Assembly (NCBI RefSeq): GCF_038806765.1 | Contig: NZ_CP152389.1 | Location: 1,736,001-1,800,000, forward strand | Direction: 5' to 3' | Length of the DNA stretch: 64,000 bases | Origin: Mucilaginibacter sp. CSA2-8R | GTDB taxonomy: Bacteria > Bacteroidota > Bacteroidia > Sphingobacteriales > Sphingobacteriaceae | Shown: positions 8,046 to 17,845 of the stretch, piece after piece | How the letters are laid out: each line of letters begins with the position of its first letter | Position numbering within the stretch: position 1 is the stretch's first letter | Translations under genes and position numbers: made by a program | The notes under the pieces: model-generated | What the model was told of the DNA's origin: nothing | Databases searched by the model: none | The model's input: the letters and a program-made list of their open reading frames with translations, nothing else

Positions 8046-10361
8046 TTAATTATTGTTGCCCGTCGTGTCCGGTGGTGCTACCACGGCGCCGCTGCTATCG
8101 GCAGCCGGAGCAGTTAGGCTGTCGGCTACGGCACCCGTGTCAACACGGATACGCGGCGACTCGCACATGTACGGTTTGGTAATTTTAACCCAAGGCTTAG
8201 GGAACGGTCCATAAGTGTAGCCCGAATTAGGATCAGCATATACCTTTTCCATAAATGCACCAAATATAGGTAAGGCTGTATGTGAGCCCTCGCCGGTGGC
8301 CGAGGTAGTGAAATGCACACTGCGGTCATCTGCGCCCACCCAGATGCCTGTAATCAGGTCTTTGGTAATGCCCATGTACCAGCCATCAACATAGTCTGAC
8401 GAGGTGCCGGTTTTACCGCCAATCTGGTTGTTGCCTTTTTTCCATAAAATAGGATATTCCCACAAAGCTTGCGAGGTACCGCCCGGTTCTTCCATACCCC
8501 CTCTAAACATGTAAAGCATCAGCCAGGCTGTTTCTTCGCTAATTACCTGGGTCGATTTTAAATCAAAGTTGGCCAGTACGCTGCCGCTGTGGTCGGTTAT
8601 ACGAGTTACCAGTAACGGGTCAATGCGCTGTCCTTTATTTAAAAAGGTACTGTATGCCCGTACCATTTCGTAAACCGATACATCATTTGAACCTAAGGAT
8701 ACTGATGGTACTGCTTTTAGCGGACTCTCGATGCCGCACTTATGGGCATATTCAACCACCTTGTCCCAACCTACCGCTTCGGTAACCTGGGCAGTAATAG
8801 AGTTAACAGATTTACCCATAGCCCAACGCAATGACATTTCGCGATAAGAGAAATTGAAATCGGCGTTGTTAGGCGACCATACTTCTTTTTTTCCGTCTTC
8901 GTCATAACTGATTGATACCGGTTTATCGGTAAACTTATCGCAAGGCGAGTAGCCATTGTCAATGGCAGTTAAGTAAGCAAACGGTTTAAATGTTGACCCG
9001 GCCTGGCGTTTAGCCTGGTTTACGTGATCGTAATTAAAATATTTATGATTAATGCCACCTACCCAAACCTTAATTTTTCCGGTAACCGGTTCAATGGTCA
9101 TCATCCCCGTATTCAATATTTTAGCATAATACTTAATCGAGTCGATACTCGAAAAGGTGGTATCCTGCTCGCCGTTCCACGTAAATACTTTCATGTGTTT
9201 CGGCTTATTAAAGTATTCCTGTATCTGAGCAGTATCGCCTTTGTACCTCTTCTCAAGCATGCTGTAAATAGGCAAGCGCTGCTCGGCTTTCAGTACAAAA
9301 TCTACAATCTCTTTCCCTTTCGAATCGCGCCATGGGTTTTTGCCACGCCAAAGGTTATTAAAGCGTTTTTGCAGCATTTTCATCTTGTCGGTAACGGCTT
9401 CTTCTGCATACTGCTGCAGTTTCGAATCAATGGTAGTATATATTTTTAAGCCGTCTTCGTATAAATCGTAATCATTGGCTTTTAACCATTTGTCCAGCCA
9501 CTTTTCAACGGCACGGCGCAGGTACGAATCGCCTTGGCCTTCTTCTTCAATGTGGCTTAAATTAAGCGTTAACGGTTGGTTCACATTGTAATCATAGTCA
9601 GCTTTTTTTAGGTAGCCATATTTTTCCATCTGGCTTAGCACAACATTGCGGCGCTCTACCGATTTTTCGGGATTACGTATTGGGTTGTATGTTGATGTTG
9701 CCTTTAGCATACCAATCAGGGTAGCTGCTTCGGCCGGTGTAACTGCATCAGGGTTTTTGTTAAAATATTTTTGGGTAGCTGTTTTAATGCCGAACGAATT
9801 GTTGCCGAAAGGCACCGTATTAAAATACATGGTCAGTATTTGCTGCTTATTGTATACATGCTCAATTTTAAAGGCGGTTAGCCACTCTTTAAATTTGTAA
9901 GCAATAGTACGTACCACCGGAATATGCCTGATGAAGCCTTGCGCTTTACGTTTACGGGTCTGAAAAAGGTTTTTGGCCAATTGCTGTGTGATCGTACTGC
10001 CACCACGTTTATCTCCCTTAGCAGTTGATATCAAGCTGCTGAAAAAGCCAAAGTAATCTACACCGTGGTGTTTAAAAAAGCGTACGTCCTCAGTAGCCAC
10101 CAGTGCGTTTACCAGGTTGGGCGAAAGATCTTTGTACTTGATGGGCGAGCGGTTTTCTTTATAAAACCTGGCCAGCAGTTTTCCATCGGCAGTAAACACT
10201 TCGGAGGATACCGATTGTGTAGGGCTTTTGATATCTTTCATATCGGGCGAGTAGCCGAATATGCCAAACAAGTTAAGTTCTATAGAACAGAAGAAAATGA
10301 TAGCGAAGTAAATGAATATGACAAGGTAACGCAGAATAGGATTGCGGATACGTTTAAACAT
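8046..10361 (-). CDS. Class A penicillin-binding protein (PBP1a family)
   Basis: Bifunctional peptidoglycan synthase, 771 residues. A transmembrane anchor at about 10-38 precedes a GT51 glycosyltransferase domain with the catalytic glutamate E91 in ATEDVRFFKHHG and the GGSTITQQLAKN motif (119-131). The transpeptidase domain has the SxxK motif at S456 (GSTFKPF), SVN at 518-520 and KTGT at 650-653. The C-terminal 40 residues are Ala/Ser/Pro/Asp-rich and probably disordered. It lies 64 bases upstream of the PD40 metalloprotease gene on the same strand with no terminator between, so the two may be co-transcribed, which would link wall synthesis with an envelope protease. Confidence 0.93.
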   Translation of the reverse strand: MFKRIRNPILRYLVIFIYFAIIFFCSIELNLFGIFGYSPDMKDIKSPTQSVSSEVFTADGKLLARFYKENRSPIKYKDLSPNLVNALVATEDVRFFKHHGVDYFGFFSSLISTAKGDKRGGSTITQQLAKNLFQTRKRKAQGFIRHIPVVRTIAYKFKEWLTAFKIEHVYNKQQILTMYFNTVPFGNNSFGIKTATQKYFNKNPDAVTPAEAATLIGMLKATSTYNPIRNPEKSVERRNVVLSQMEKYGYLKKADYDYNVNQPLTLNLSHIEEEGQGDSYLRRAVEKWLDKWLKANDYDLYEDGLKIYTTIDSKLQQYAEEAVTDKMKMLQKRFNNLWRGKNPWRDSKGKEIVDFVLKAEQRLPIYSMLEKRYKGDTAQIQEYFNKPKHMKVFTWNGEQDTTFSSIDSIKYYAKILNTGMMTIEPVTGKIKVWVGGINHKYFNYDHVNQAKRQAGSTFKPFAYLTAIDNGYSPCDKFTDKPVSISYDEDGKKEVWSPNNADFNFSYREMSLRWAMGKSVNSITAQVTEAVGWDKVVEYAHKCGIESPLKAVPSVSLGSNDVSVYEMVRAYSTFLNKGQRIDPLLVTRITDHSGSVLANFDLKSTQVISEETAWLMLYMFRGGMEEPGGTSQALWEYPILWKKGNNQIGGKTGTSSDYVDGWYMGITKDLITGIWVGADDRSVHFTTSATGEGSHTALPIFGAFMEKVYADPNSGYTYGPFPKPWVKITKPYMCESPRIRVDTGAVADSLTAPAADSSGAVVAPPDTTGNNN

Positions 10362-10466
10362 TGGCTGTTGTTGTAAGTTATATAGTTAACTTTTAACTGC
10401 AAAATAGCAATAACGAAAAAAAGGCAGCTAAATTTTAAGTCAACATCCTGCAAATCTATTTTATCT

Positions 10467-11345
10467 ATGCAACAAATAGTCAAGAAATTTAAAATTACCG
10501 GTGATAAGAAGATATCATTAAAAGATTTTGATACCAACGATGCCGAAGGATACGAAAAAGAAGATGCTTCCGGCGTTTTAGAAGATCTGATTGCAGAAAC
10601 CGCCGAACTGCAAAATAAGCTTTATGCTGCTAATAAGCAAAGCTTGCTCATCATCTTCCAGGCTATGGATGCTGCGGGTAAAGACAGTGCCATCAAACAT
10701 ACCATGTCGGGAATAAATCCGCAGGGCTGCCAGGTTTATAGCTTTAAGCAGCCCAGCGCCGAGGATTACGAACATGATTTTTTATGGCGGCATTATAAGG
10801 CTCTGCCCGAACGGGGCCGTATTGGCATCCACAACCGGTCGCATTACGAAAATGTGCTGGTTACCCGCGTGCACCCGGGTTTTATTCTGAAAGAAAACCT
10901 GCCTGACATCAAAAGCGAAAAAGATATAGATGATAAGTTTTGGGAGCAGCGATTTAAAAGCATCAGGCATTTTGAAAAGCATTTGTCAGACAACGGAACA
11001 GTCATTATCAAATTCTTTTTACACCTGTCAAAAAAAGAGCAGAAAGAACGTTTTTTAAAGAGGATCGAAGACACTTCAAAAAACTGGAAATTTTCGGCTG
11101 CGGATATCGAAGAGCGCAAACGTTGGGACGATTATCAAAAGGCATACGAAGAGGCCATTAATGCTACCTCTACCCCCGAATCGCCCTGGTATATTATACC
11201 GGCCGACAGAAAGTGGTTTGCACGTATTGCCATTTCTAATATAGTTGTTGAAACACTGAAAAACCTGAAGATAGAATATCCGGAGCTAAGTACTGAGGAT
11301 GCAAACAAGCTTACTGAGTCTAAACGGATGCTGGAAGAGGAATAG
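10467..11345 (+). CDS. ppk2: Polyphosphate kinase 2 family enzyme
   Basis: Transfers phosphate between polyphosphate and nucleotides. The 292-residue cytosolic product has the PPK2 Walker A segment FQAMDAAGKDSAIKH, the PSAEDYEHDFLWR region, the Walker B/lid features IGIHNRSHYENVLVTRVHP and the late WYIIPADRKWFARIAIS motif. Whether it acts on NMPs, NDPs or both cannot be decided by eye; the sequence order resembles the polyphosphate:nucleotide phosphotransferase subgroup. Divergent from the PBP gene with about 105 bases between, and closed by a hairpin. No ppk1 is in the window. Confidence 0.92.
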   Translation: MQQIVKKFKITGDKKISLKDFDTNDAEGYEKEDASGVLEDLIAETAELQNKLYAANKQSLLIIFQAMDAAGKDSAIKHTMSGINPQGCQVYSFKQPSAEDYEHDFLWRHYKALPERGRIGIHNRSHYENVLVTRVHPGFILKENLPDIKSEKDIDDKFWEQRFKSIRHFEKHLSDNGTVIIKFFLHLSKKEQKERFLKRIEDTSKNWKFSAADIEERKRWDDYQKAYEEAINATSTPESPWYIIPADRKWFARIAISNIVVETLKNLKIEYPELSTEDANKLTESKRMLEEE

Positions 11346-11357
11346 TAAGGAGCAGCA

Positions 11358-11391
11358 AGTCCCGGCAATTAGTTAAAGAATTGCCGGGACT
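11358..11391. terminator. GC-rich hairpin between convergent genes
   Basis: AGTCCCGGCAATT (11358-11370) and its exact complement (11379-11391) around an 8-base loop. It lies between the 3' ends of ppk2 and the M1 aminopeptidase gene. There is no long T run on either strand, so efficiency is uncertain. Confidence 0.65.
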
Positions 11392-11427
11392 ATGCTTATG
11401 TTAATCAATTTGGGGGTGATTAAGTAT

Positions 11428-14004
11428 TTACTGCAATAGCTTTTCGGCCCTCAACACGTTATCTGCGGCTTGTAAAATTTTTCCTTTTAATTTTGGATTG
11501 TAATTGGGATGAGCCTGCAAAAATTCCCGTACATTTTGTGCTGCTTCGGTACTTTGATAACTGCCCAAAGTGGCCGATAACCACGACTGCGGGAAAAATA
11601 TGTCGCCTGTTTGCTGTATTTCCTCAACCATAGCCAGGCTTTTAGGTATGTATTTTACTGACGTGTTTTGCCGCAGTGGATGATGTAAGTAAGACAACGC
11701 CGACAGCACCCAGGCTTCCTTCTGCCGGTTTTTACGGTCGGCCAGGCTGGCAAAAAAATTATCACGTTCTTGCTGATTGTTAGACAGGGCCGGCATCAAA
11801 AATGCCAGGCGTTGCTTGCGGTCTGCGTTTTTGATACGCTCTTGCTGTTCCTGCAAAATAGCAGCGGGCGCATCGCTCCTCAAAGCCAGTGACGATGCCA
11901 GCGAAGTATAATCATCTTCAGAAAGCTTTACACCTGCCGGTGGCTGTTGCCGTTTCCAAACCTGATACAGATTGCTGTAGGCTTCCTTACTTAAAAAAAC
12001 GTCCTGGTAAGCCCTGAACAATATTTTTCTATGATTGGGTTGCGGCTGTTGGGCTATAGCCTGCCATAAAGCATTTTCGAGCGAAACTGACAAGTCCTGC
12101 CTGACCGACGGCTGTATAAAATTCCAGTAAATCGATGTCAGGTAACCCGTAATTAGGCGCAGGTTCATTTCGTCTTTTTCCTGAGTTAGTCCCTGAGTAA
12201 AAATTTGTAAAAGTTCCTGCGGTTTTAGGTTACGGCCTGCCAGCATGTTTTCATAAGCGGCAATATAAGCTGATGCCCTTGGCAGTGCGCCGGATACCCT
12301 GTAAAGTTTAGGCAGCATTTGCTTATCAGTAGGGAATAAGCCATAACCAATGCCGCTGCTGTTAAACAAAAGGTAATCCGGCTTTGCCAAACCAACAGCT
12401 TCCTTTAAGCTGATATCGGCACCCGTCATATTCACATCGACCGTTTTGACGCTGTTAGCATATACCAGCATTACTTGGAAAGCCTGCGGCCATGTGCGGG
12501 CGCTACCGTTTTCGGGCTTTTGATTGATGGTAAAAGCACTGATTTTGCCTGACTGGTAAGCGATGTTGTAGTCAAACACCGGCCTGCCGGGCTGGTTTAC
12601 CCAAACTTGGTTCCATTGGTGTAAATTAAATTTGGTGTGTTTACTTAGAATAGCAATCAGGTCATTCCAGGTAGCATTACTGTACGAAAACCTTTTAAGG
12701 TATTCGCGGATGCCCGATCTAAAGTTTTCTTTACCCATCAGCATTTCCAGCTGCCGCATCATGATGGGGGCTTTGTGGTAAATGATGTTACCATACATCG
12801 AACCGGCCTCCTGCAGATTGTCCAGTTGCTGACGGATGGGGTTGGCCCCTGTGGTACGGTCAACACCATAGGCAGCCGGGTAATGATCCTGCAAAAACTT
12901 GAGGTTAAAAGTTTCGCTACCCATCATTTTTTCGGTCACCTTGTCGGCCATAAAATTGGCAAATACTTCTTTCATCCACACATCATTAAACCACTGCATG
13001 GTTACCAAATCGCCAAACCACATGTGCGCAGTTTCGTGCGAGATAAGGTTTGCCCGGCTGATGAACTGGTCTTTGGTGGCACCGTCATCTAAAAACAAAC
13101 TCGATGCTTTATACTGTACTTCGCCCGGATGCTCCATGCCGCCAAACTGAAAATCGGGTATGGCCACGAAGCCAACTTTTTGAAACGGGTAGGGGATGCC
13201 CGTCCACTGTTCCAGAAAGCTGAGCGCATTTATATGCGCAATAAAAATAGAGTCGGTACTGAGCTTAACTTTACTCGAGTCTGTTTCTCGATGTAAAAAC
13301 TCGGCAGTGCGACTGCCAACCGGTTTATTTACCGACTTGTATTTACCTGCAGTAAAAGAAAAAAGGTAAGTGCTCAACTTATCCGAATTGGCAAAAGTGA
13401 CGGTTTGTGCAGCCTGGCCGGTAGCAGGCCGAACGCTCAGTATTTTACCGTTCGAAAGCGCATTCCAGCCATTAGGGATAGTTAGCGTTAATAAAAAACG
13501 GGCTTTTAAATCGGGCTGGTCAAAGCACGGAAAAGTATTGCGCGCATGGTCGGGTACAAATAGCGCGTAAAGGTATTCATTATTACGGTTGAGCGATTCG
13601 TTACCTGCCGTAAAGGTGATTTCTATTTCATTGCTTCCAATTTTTAGTAACTGTTTATCAATAATCAGATGCTCTTGCTGTAAGTTAACGGTAGTAACTT
13701 TTTTGTTAACTACAACTTTTTGAATATGATAGGCTAATTGCTTAAAATCAAGCTGGAGCGGCTGATCATTTTGTTGAAGTATAAAACTTAATTTTTCCTC
13801 GCCCTGAATAGCTGATACTTTTTGTTTGGGAATATTTAGATGAATGTCGTATTGCAAGTTGCTGACTGCCTTACTGCGATATTGGGCTAACGGATAAGAT
13901 ACTCCACTCTCGACAGCGATAGGCTTTACGCTTTGCGCAACAACAGCCGAACCTGCAGTGAGCAGCGCAAAGAAAGATAGACCAATAGATAATTTATGGA
14001 ACAT
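11428..14004 (-). CDS. Exported M1 family aminopeptidase
   Basis: Zinc aminopeptidase, 858 residues with a signal peptide (MFHKLSIGLSFFALLTAGSAVVAQ), so it acts in the periplasm or outside. The exopeptidase motif reads GGMEHPG (canonical GxMEN), and the zinc site is HETAH followed by exactly 18 residues and the third ligand in KEVFANFM. A conserved tyrosine lies in MYGNIIYHKAPIMM. The C-terminal half is helical, like the ERAP/PepN C-terminal domain. It probably trims peptides for uptake. Monocistronic; ATG 15 bases downstream of the NRAMP-like stop at 14020, so it may be the last gene of the pxp transcript. Confidence 0.93.
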   Translation of the reverse strand: MFHKLSIGLSFFALLTAGSAVVAQSVKPIAVESGVSYPLAQYRSKAVSNLQYDIHLNIPKQKVSAIQGEEKLSFILQQNDQPLQLDFKQLAYHIQKVVVNKKVTTVNLQQEHLIIDKQLLKIGSNEIEITFTAGNESLNRNNEYLYALFVPDHARNTFPCFDQPDLKARFLLTLTIPNGWNALSNGKILSVRPATGQAAQTVTFANSDKLSTYLFSFTAGKYKSVNKPVGSRTAEFLHRETDSSKVKLSTDSIFIAHINALSFLEQWTGIPYPFQKVGFVAIPDFQFGGMEHPGEVQYKASSLFLDDGATKDQFISRANLISHETAHMWFGDLVTMQWFNDVWMKEVFANFMADKVTEKMMGSETFNLKFLQDHYPAAYGVDRTTGANPIRQQLDNLQEAGSMYGNIIYHKAPIMMRQLEMLMGKENFRSGIREYLKRFSYSNATWNDLIAILSKHTKFNLHQWNQVWVNQPGRPVFDYNIAYQSGKISAFTINQKPENGSARTWPQAFQVMLVYANSVKTVDVNMTGADISLKEAVGLAKPDYLLFNSSGIGYGLFPTDKQMLPKLYRVSGALPRASAYIAAYENMLAGRNLKPQELLQIFTQGLTQEKDEMNLRLITGYLTSIYWNFIQPSVRQDLSVSLENALWQAIAQQPQPNHRKILFRAYQDVFLSKEAYSNLYQVWKRQQPPAGVKLSEDDYTSLASSLALRSDAPAAILQEQQERIKNADRKQRLAFLMPALSNNQQERDNFFASLADRKNRQKEAWVLSALSYLHHPLRQNTSVKYIPKSLAMVEEIQQTGDIFFPQSWLSATLGSYQSTEAAQNVREFLQAHPNYNPKLKGKILQAADNVLRAEKLLQ

Positions 14005-14019
14005 TATTTTAATGTAATA

Positions 14020-15198
14020 TTAAGAACCGATTAGTTGTGTAATGGCACCGTAGCTCATCCAGGTCATGGTAAGTACTACCGCGGCACCAAGTAAGGTTAA
14101 CCACAAAGGCTGGCGGTAGGAACCAATAATACGGTGCCGGTAAGCTGCCACTAACATGGTGCCCAGGGCCAACGGTAAAATTAAACCATTAATAGCACCC
14201 ACGGCTACTAAGACGCCAACTGGTTTACCAATCAGCAAAAACAAGCAGCAAGCTACCGCAATAAACCCGATAATAATTTCGCGGTTATATTTCAGGATGA
14301 CTGGATTGAAGCTTTTGATAAAGGATACCGAGGTATAAGCCGAACCTACAACCGATGATATTCCGGCCGACCACATCACCAAGCCAAATATTTTGTAACC
14401 TAAATTACCGCTGGCCAGCTTGAAAACTGAGGCCGCCGGGTTGCCTGGATCGAGTATACCACCGGCACTTACCACGCCTAAAGCTGCAACAAACAACAAA
14501 AGCCGCATCAACGATGCCAGGCCAATAGCACTAAGTGCACCCTTATTGATGGCGGGCAGGTTTTCATGACCGGTTTGCCGGGCATCCAGCAAGCGATGAG
14601 CGCCTGCAAAAGTGATATAACCGCCAACGGTGCCGCCAACAATGGTAAGCAGCGCCGTAAAATCAAACCTGGTAGGGTTAACTGCTCTAACCGCAGCCTC
14701 GGCCAGCGGCGGCTCGCTGATATAGGCAATGTACAGGGCGAGGCAAATTTTAAGCAAACCCATGCACTTGGCAAAGGTATCCATTACTTTACTGGCCTCG
14801 CGGTAAATAAAAATACCAATAGCAATAATGGCACTGATGATGGCACCCTTGCCTACACTGATACCAAATAATACATTTAAACCTAAGCCTGCACCGGCAA
14901 TATTACCGATGTTAAAGGCCATGCCTCCTAAAAATACCAGGAAAGACAAAAAGTAACCCAGGCCGGGTACCAGCTGATTAGCAATATCCTGAGCCGGTTT
15001 ATCGGCTACGGCAATAATACGCCAGATGTTGAGCTGTGCTATGGCATCCAAGATAACCGAAACTAAAATAATAAAGGCAAAGCTGGCGCCTAATTGCTGC
15101 GTAAATAAGGCAGTCTGCGTTAAAAAACCGGGACCAATAGCCGAACTGGCCATCAAAAATGCCGCACCAATAAGTATGCTCCAGTTTGCTTTTTTCAT
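14020..15198 (-). CDS. NRAMP-fold transporter of the 5-oxoprolinase operon
   Basis: An integral membrane protein of 392 residues with about 11 hydrophobic segments, of the NRAMP/LeuT-like fold. The TM1 signature that in metal transporters reads DPGN is here GPGFLTQT, and the TM6 MPH motif is replaced by [11 protein letters not shown], so the aspartate and methionine that bind metal are missing. It overlaps pxpA by 4 bases. In Bacillus subtilis the homologous ycsG sits beside ycsF (pxpA), kipI and kipA, so the association is old. I infer transport of something other than divalent metal, perhaps pyroglutamate or a related amide. Confidence 0.85.
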   Translation of the reverse strand: MKKANWSILIGAAFLMASSAIGPGFLTQTALFTQQLGASFAFIILVSVILDAIAQLNIWRIIAVADKPAQDIANQLVPGLGYFLSFLVFLGGMAFNIGNIAGAGLGLNVLFGISVGKGAIISAIIAIGIFIYREASKVMDTFAKCMGLLKICLALYIAYISEPPLAEAAVRAVNPTRFDFTALLTIVGGTVGGYITFAGAHRLLDARQTGHENLPAINKGALSAIGLASLMRLLLFVAALGVVSAGGILDPGNPAASVFKLASGNLGYKIFGLVMWSAGISSVVGSAYTSVSFIKSFNPVILKYNREIIIGFIAVACCLFLLIGKPVGVLVAVGAINGLILPLALGTMLVAAYRHRIIGSYRQPLWLTLLGAAVVLTMTWMSYGAITQLIGS

Positions 15199-15962
15199 GA
15201 TACCCCCGGAGCTTTAATGGAAATACCCTCAGCTTTTAATCTTCGACTAATGGTTTGGGCAAATTCAATGGCATGTGCACCATCGCCGTGTAAACAAAGC
15301 GTTTCGGCTTTTAATGCAATAGGCTTAGTACTGGTGGACATCACTTGTTGTTTTTGCACCATCAATAATACCTGCTCAATAGATTGTTGCTCATTCGTAA
15401 TTAAGGCATTGCTTTGGGTGCGCGGTGTAAGTGAGCCATCATCCTGATAAGTACGGTCGGCAAAAACTTCGGAAGCGGTAACCAGGCCGGCTTTTTCTGC
15501 TTCGGTAATCATGTGGCTGCCTGCCAGTCCGTACAAAATAAGTGTTGGGTCAAAATCAATAATAGCCTGCACTATGGCTTGGGCCAAGGTAGCATCTTTA
15601 GCTGCCATATTGTATAAGGCACCGTGAGGTTTAACATGATGCAAACGGCGGCCGGCAGCTTTTACAAAGGCATGAAGCGCGCCGGTTTGGTAAAGCGTTA
15701 ACTGGTAAGCTTCGTTGGGCGAAATTTTTATCTCGCGTCGGCCAAAACCTTGTAAATCGGGTAGGCCAGGGTGCGCGCCAATAGCTACCCCTTTTTTGAT
15801 GGCCAGGGCTACGGTTTGTTGCATTACCTGCGGGTCGCCGGCATGAAAGCCGCAGGCTATATTGGCCGAGGTAATATAGTTTAGCAGCAACTCATCATTA
15901 GGCATGGCGTAGTTGCCAAATGCCTCGCCCATATCGCAGTTTAAATCAATTGTTTGCATCAA
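15195..15962 (-). CDS. pxpA: 5-oxoprolinase subunit A (LamB/YcsF family)
   Basis: Part of the PxpABC complex that hydrolyses 5-oxo-L-proline (pyroglutamate) to glutamate using ATP. The 255 residues show the family signature [12 protein letters not shown] at the start, [37 protein letters not shown] and a late [10 protein letters not shown]. Full length for the family. Order on the strand is pxpB, pxpC, pxpA, then the NRAMP-like gene, with 16 bases before and a 4-base overlap after it, so the group is one operon. Confidence 0.95.
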   Translation of the reverse strand: MMQTIDLNCDMGEAFGNYAMPNDELLLNYITSANIACGFHAGDPQVMQQTVALAIKKGVAIGAHPGLPDLQGFGRREIKISPNEAYQLTLYQTGALHAFVKAAGRRLHHVKPHGALYNMAAKDATLAQAIVQAIIDFDPTLILYGLAGSHMITEAEKAGLVTASEVFADRTYQDDGSLTPRTQSNALITNEQQSIEQVLLMVQKQQVMSTSTKPIALKAETLCLHGDGAHAIEFAQTISRRLKAEGISIKAPGVS

Positions 15963-15978
15963 AAATAGTAAGGATGAT

Positions 15979-16971
15979 CTACAAAAATCTGGCGTTTAAT
16001 GCCGCCCTAACTTTCTGTAAGTTTTGTTCCCGTTCAATATACTGCATTTCTGCATCTGCCTGTGATATCTGTTTAAAAAATATCTGATCATCAGGTTTCA
16101 GTTGCCCGCACAAAGGCAAATCAACCGACGCTACCTGGGCAATACGCGGGTATCCACCAGTGGTTTGGCAGTCAGCCATCAGCAGGATGAGGTCGCCATT
16201 GCCCGTAACCTGTATGGTGCCCATGGTCACTGCAGTAGATAGTAACTCTGACGTGTTTACACGTTGCATCACCGGGCCATTGAGCCGGTAACCCATCCGG
16301 TTGCTTTGCGAGCTCATGGTAAACGCGGTATTAAACATCGTGCTGAGAGATGCCATGTCAAACGAGGAAAATTCAGGGCCTGACATTACCCGGATGACAT
16401 TGGTGTTTTGCATCCCCAGTGCTGTTTTGCTGACCGACCATTTAGGAAATGCAATAACCTCGCCTGATAAACGGCCGATGTGTGCTTTGTTCAATATTGT
16501 TAAGCAATCGTTTCCCATCAATATATCTCCGGCTTGCAATGCGCGACCGCTTACGCCGCCTATTTGTGCAGGCAGGTAAGTACTATAACTATCTAAAACG
16601 GACGGTATATCAAAACCGCCAGCTATAGCCAGGTAAGTTCGGCTACCCTTACGGTTATTTTTCAACGAGATTTGCAAACCTCCCGGAACAAATATTGGCC
16701 GGTTGGCTGGTAAAAGCTGGTTATGACAGCTCAAGAAAGCTCCTTCTCCAGCATAGGCTAAAAGCGACGGAGCATCAATAGTAAACTCCGCAGCGGCATA
16801 AGTAAACTCAATAAAAGGCGCTTCTTCGGTATTACCTAAGGCAAGGTTGGCCATCCGGGCCGAGAGGCTGTCCATGGGGCCGGACACCGGTACGGCATGC
16901 GACAAATAGGCCCATCTGCCCATATCCTGAACAGTACTTAATACACCAGGTTTAACAATAGTAAGTTGCAT
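15979..16971 (-). CDS. pxpC: 5-oxoprolinase subunit C (KipA/AHS2 family)
   Basis: Carboxyltransferase-like subunit of 5-oxoprolinase. I placed the start at the ATG at 16971 (330 residues, [19 protein letters not shown]) because family members begin there; the frame is open further upstream only by running through the end of pxpB. Recognisable blocks are the N-terminal [26 protein letters not shown], the YLAIAGGFD turn, [20 protein letters not shown] and [16 protein letters not shown]. One base separates it from the pxpB stop. Adjacent pxpB and pxpC normally work as a heterodimer. Confidence 0.94.
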   Translation of the reverse strand: MQLTIVKPGVLSTVQDMGRWAYLSHAVPVSGPMDSLSARMANLALGNTEEAPFIEFTYAAAEFTIDAPSLLAYAGEGAFLSCHNQLLPANRPIFVPGGLQISLKNNRKGSRTYLAIAGGFDIPSVLDSYSTYLPAQIGGVSGRALQAGDILMGNDCLTILNKAHIGRLSGEVIAFPKWSVSKTALGMQNTNVIRVMSGPEFSSFDMASLSTMFNTAFTMSSQSNRMGYRLNGPVMQRVNTSELLSTAVTMGTIQVTGNGDLILLMADCQTTGGYPRIAQVASVDLPLCGQLKPDDQIFFKQISQADAEMQYIEREQNLQKVRAALNARFL

Positions 16972-16972
16972 G

Positions 16973-17707
16973 TCAGGTGAGTTGGTATTGTTTAAACTGG
17001 CTTGTAGTGATAGGCTTAAACTGCACCCGGTCACCGGCTTTAAGCAGGGAGGGCTGCGTTCGATCAGTATCAAACATGGATAGCGGTGTGCGGCCAATAA
17101 TTTGCCAGCCACCGGGTGTGTCTAACGGGTATACTCCAGTTTGCTCCCCGGCAATACCTACCGACCCTGCGGGTACAGCGGCACGGGGCGTGGCCTTACG
17201 TGGCGAAGCCAATATTTTATCCATACCGCCCAGGTATGCAAACCCGGGCACGAAACCAATCATGTAAACAATGTAAGCAGCGGCACTATGAATGCTTATC
17301 ACGGCCTCAGACGAAAGGTGATGCATTGCGGCTACAGCCTCAAGATCGGGACCATAACTGCCGCCATAACATGTAGGTATAATAATGGGGGCTATTGTGT
17401 TTAGTGTAGATTGACGGTCAGTTAGGCTTAGTGAAAGTATATAGTTGCCTACCTTATCCAAGCAACGCCAGCCATCTAAAGTTGATTTATAAACTTGCAG
17501 TGGGTCAAAATAAACCGTTAGCGTGCTGTATGCCGGTACGGTAGTTATCATTCCGGGAAAGGGCTGTTCCTGTACAAGTTGATTGACTGCTGTAATCTGC
17601 GTTAACAAATCAGCTGAAATACTGTCGCCAAAGTTTATGGTAATTGCTTTTTCGCTTAGCGAGTATAACTTTAAATTGGGGTAGTGCTCACGTACTGTTT
17701 GCATCAT
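16973..17707 (-). CDS. pxpB: 5-oxoprolinase subunit B (KipI/AHS1 family)
   Basis: First gene of the pxp operon, 244 residues. Family motifs are the opening LSEKAITINFGDSIS, YGGSYGPDLEAVA, GFVPGFAYLGGMD, PRAAVPAGSVGIAGEQTGVYPLDTPGGWQIIGRT, quoted here in part only as GFVPGFAYLGG and TPGGWQIIGRTPL. It binds PxpC to form the half of the enzyme related to acetyl/urea carboxylase domains. In Bacillus the homologue KipI inhibits the sporulation kinase KinA, but no such kinase is expected in this lineage. Upstream is the terminator of the L,D-transpeptidase-like gene, so the operon promoter must lie at about 17710-17780. Confidence 0.94.
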   Translation of the reverse strand: MMQTVREHYPNLKLYSLSEKAITINFGDSISADLLTQITAVNQLVQEQPFPGMITTVPAYSTLTVYFDPLQVYKSTLDGWRCLDKVGNYILSLSLTDRQSTLNTIAPIIIPTCYGGSYGPDLEAVAAMHHLSSEAVISIHSAAAYIVYMIGFVPGFAYLGGMDKILASPRKATPRAAVPAGSVGIAGEQTGVYPLDTPGGWQIIGRTPLSMFDTDRTQPSLLKAGDRVQFKPITTSQFKQYQLT

Positions 17708-17780
17708 GGCTAAGATAAAAGAATTATCATCTAATTAATAACCGGGGCTTACAGCGGTTTAATTAATCAGTAAGGTATAT

Positions 17781-17829
17781 ACAAAACAACAGGGCCCGTA
17801 CTTAAAAAGTACAGGCCTTGTTGTTTTGT
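17781..17829 (-). terminator. Terminator of the L,D-transpeptidase-like gene
   Basis: 23-base arms (17781-17803 and 17807-17829) with 2 mismatches and a 3-base loop. The outer stem is A/T-rich (ACAAAACAAC / GTTGTTTTGT), the core GGCC-rich. It lies 17 bases after the stop at 17846. Confidence 0.8.
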
Positions 17830-17845
17830 GAAATAAGAAAGCAAC

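Noticed and set aside
14020..15198. Manganese transporter MntH
   Set aside because: DPGN and MPH residues are missing and the gene is part of the pxp operon.
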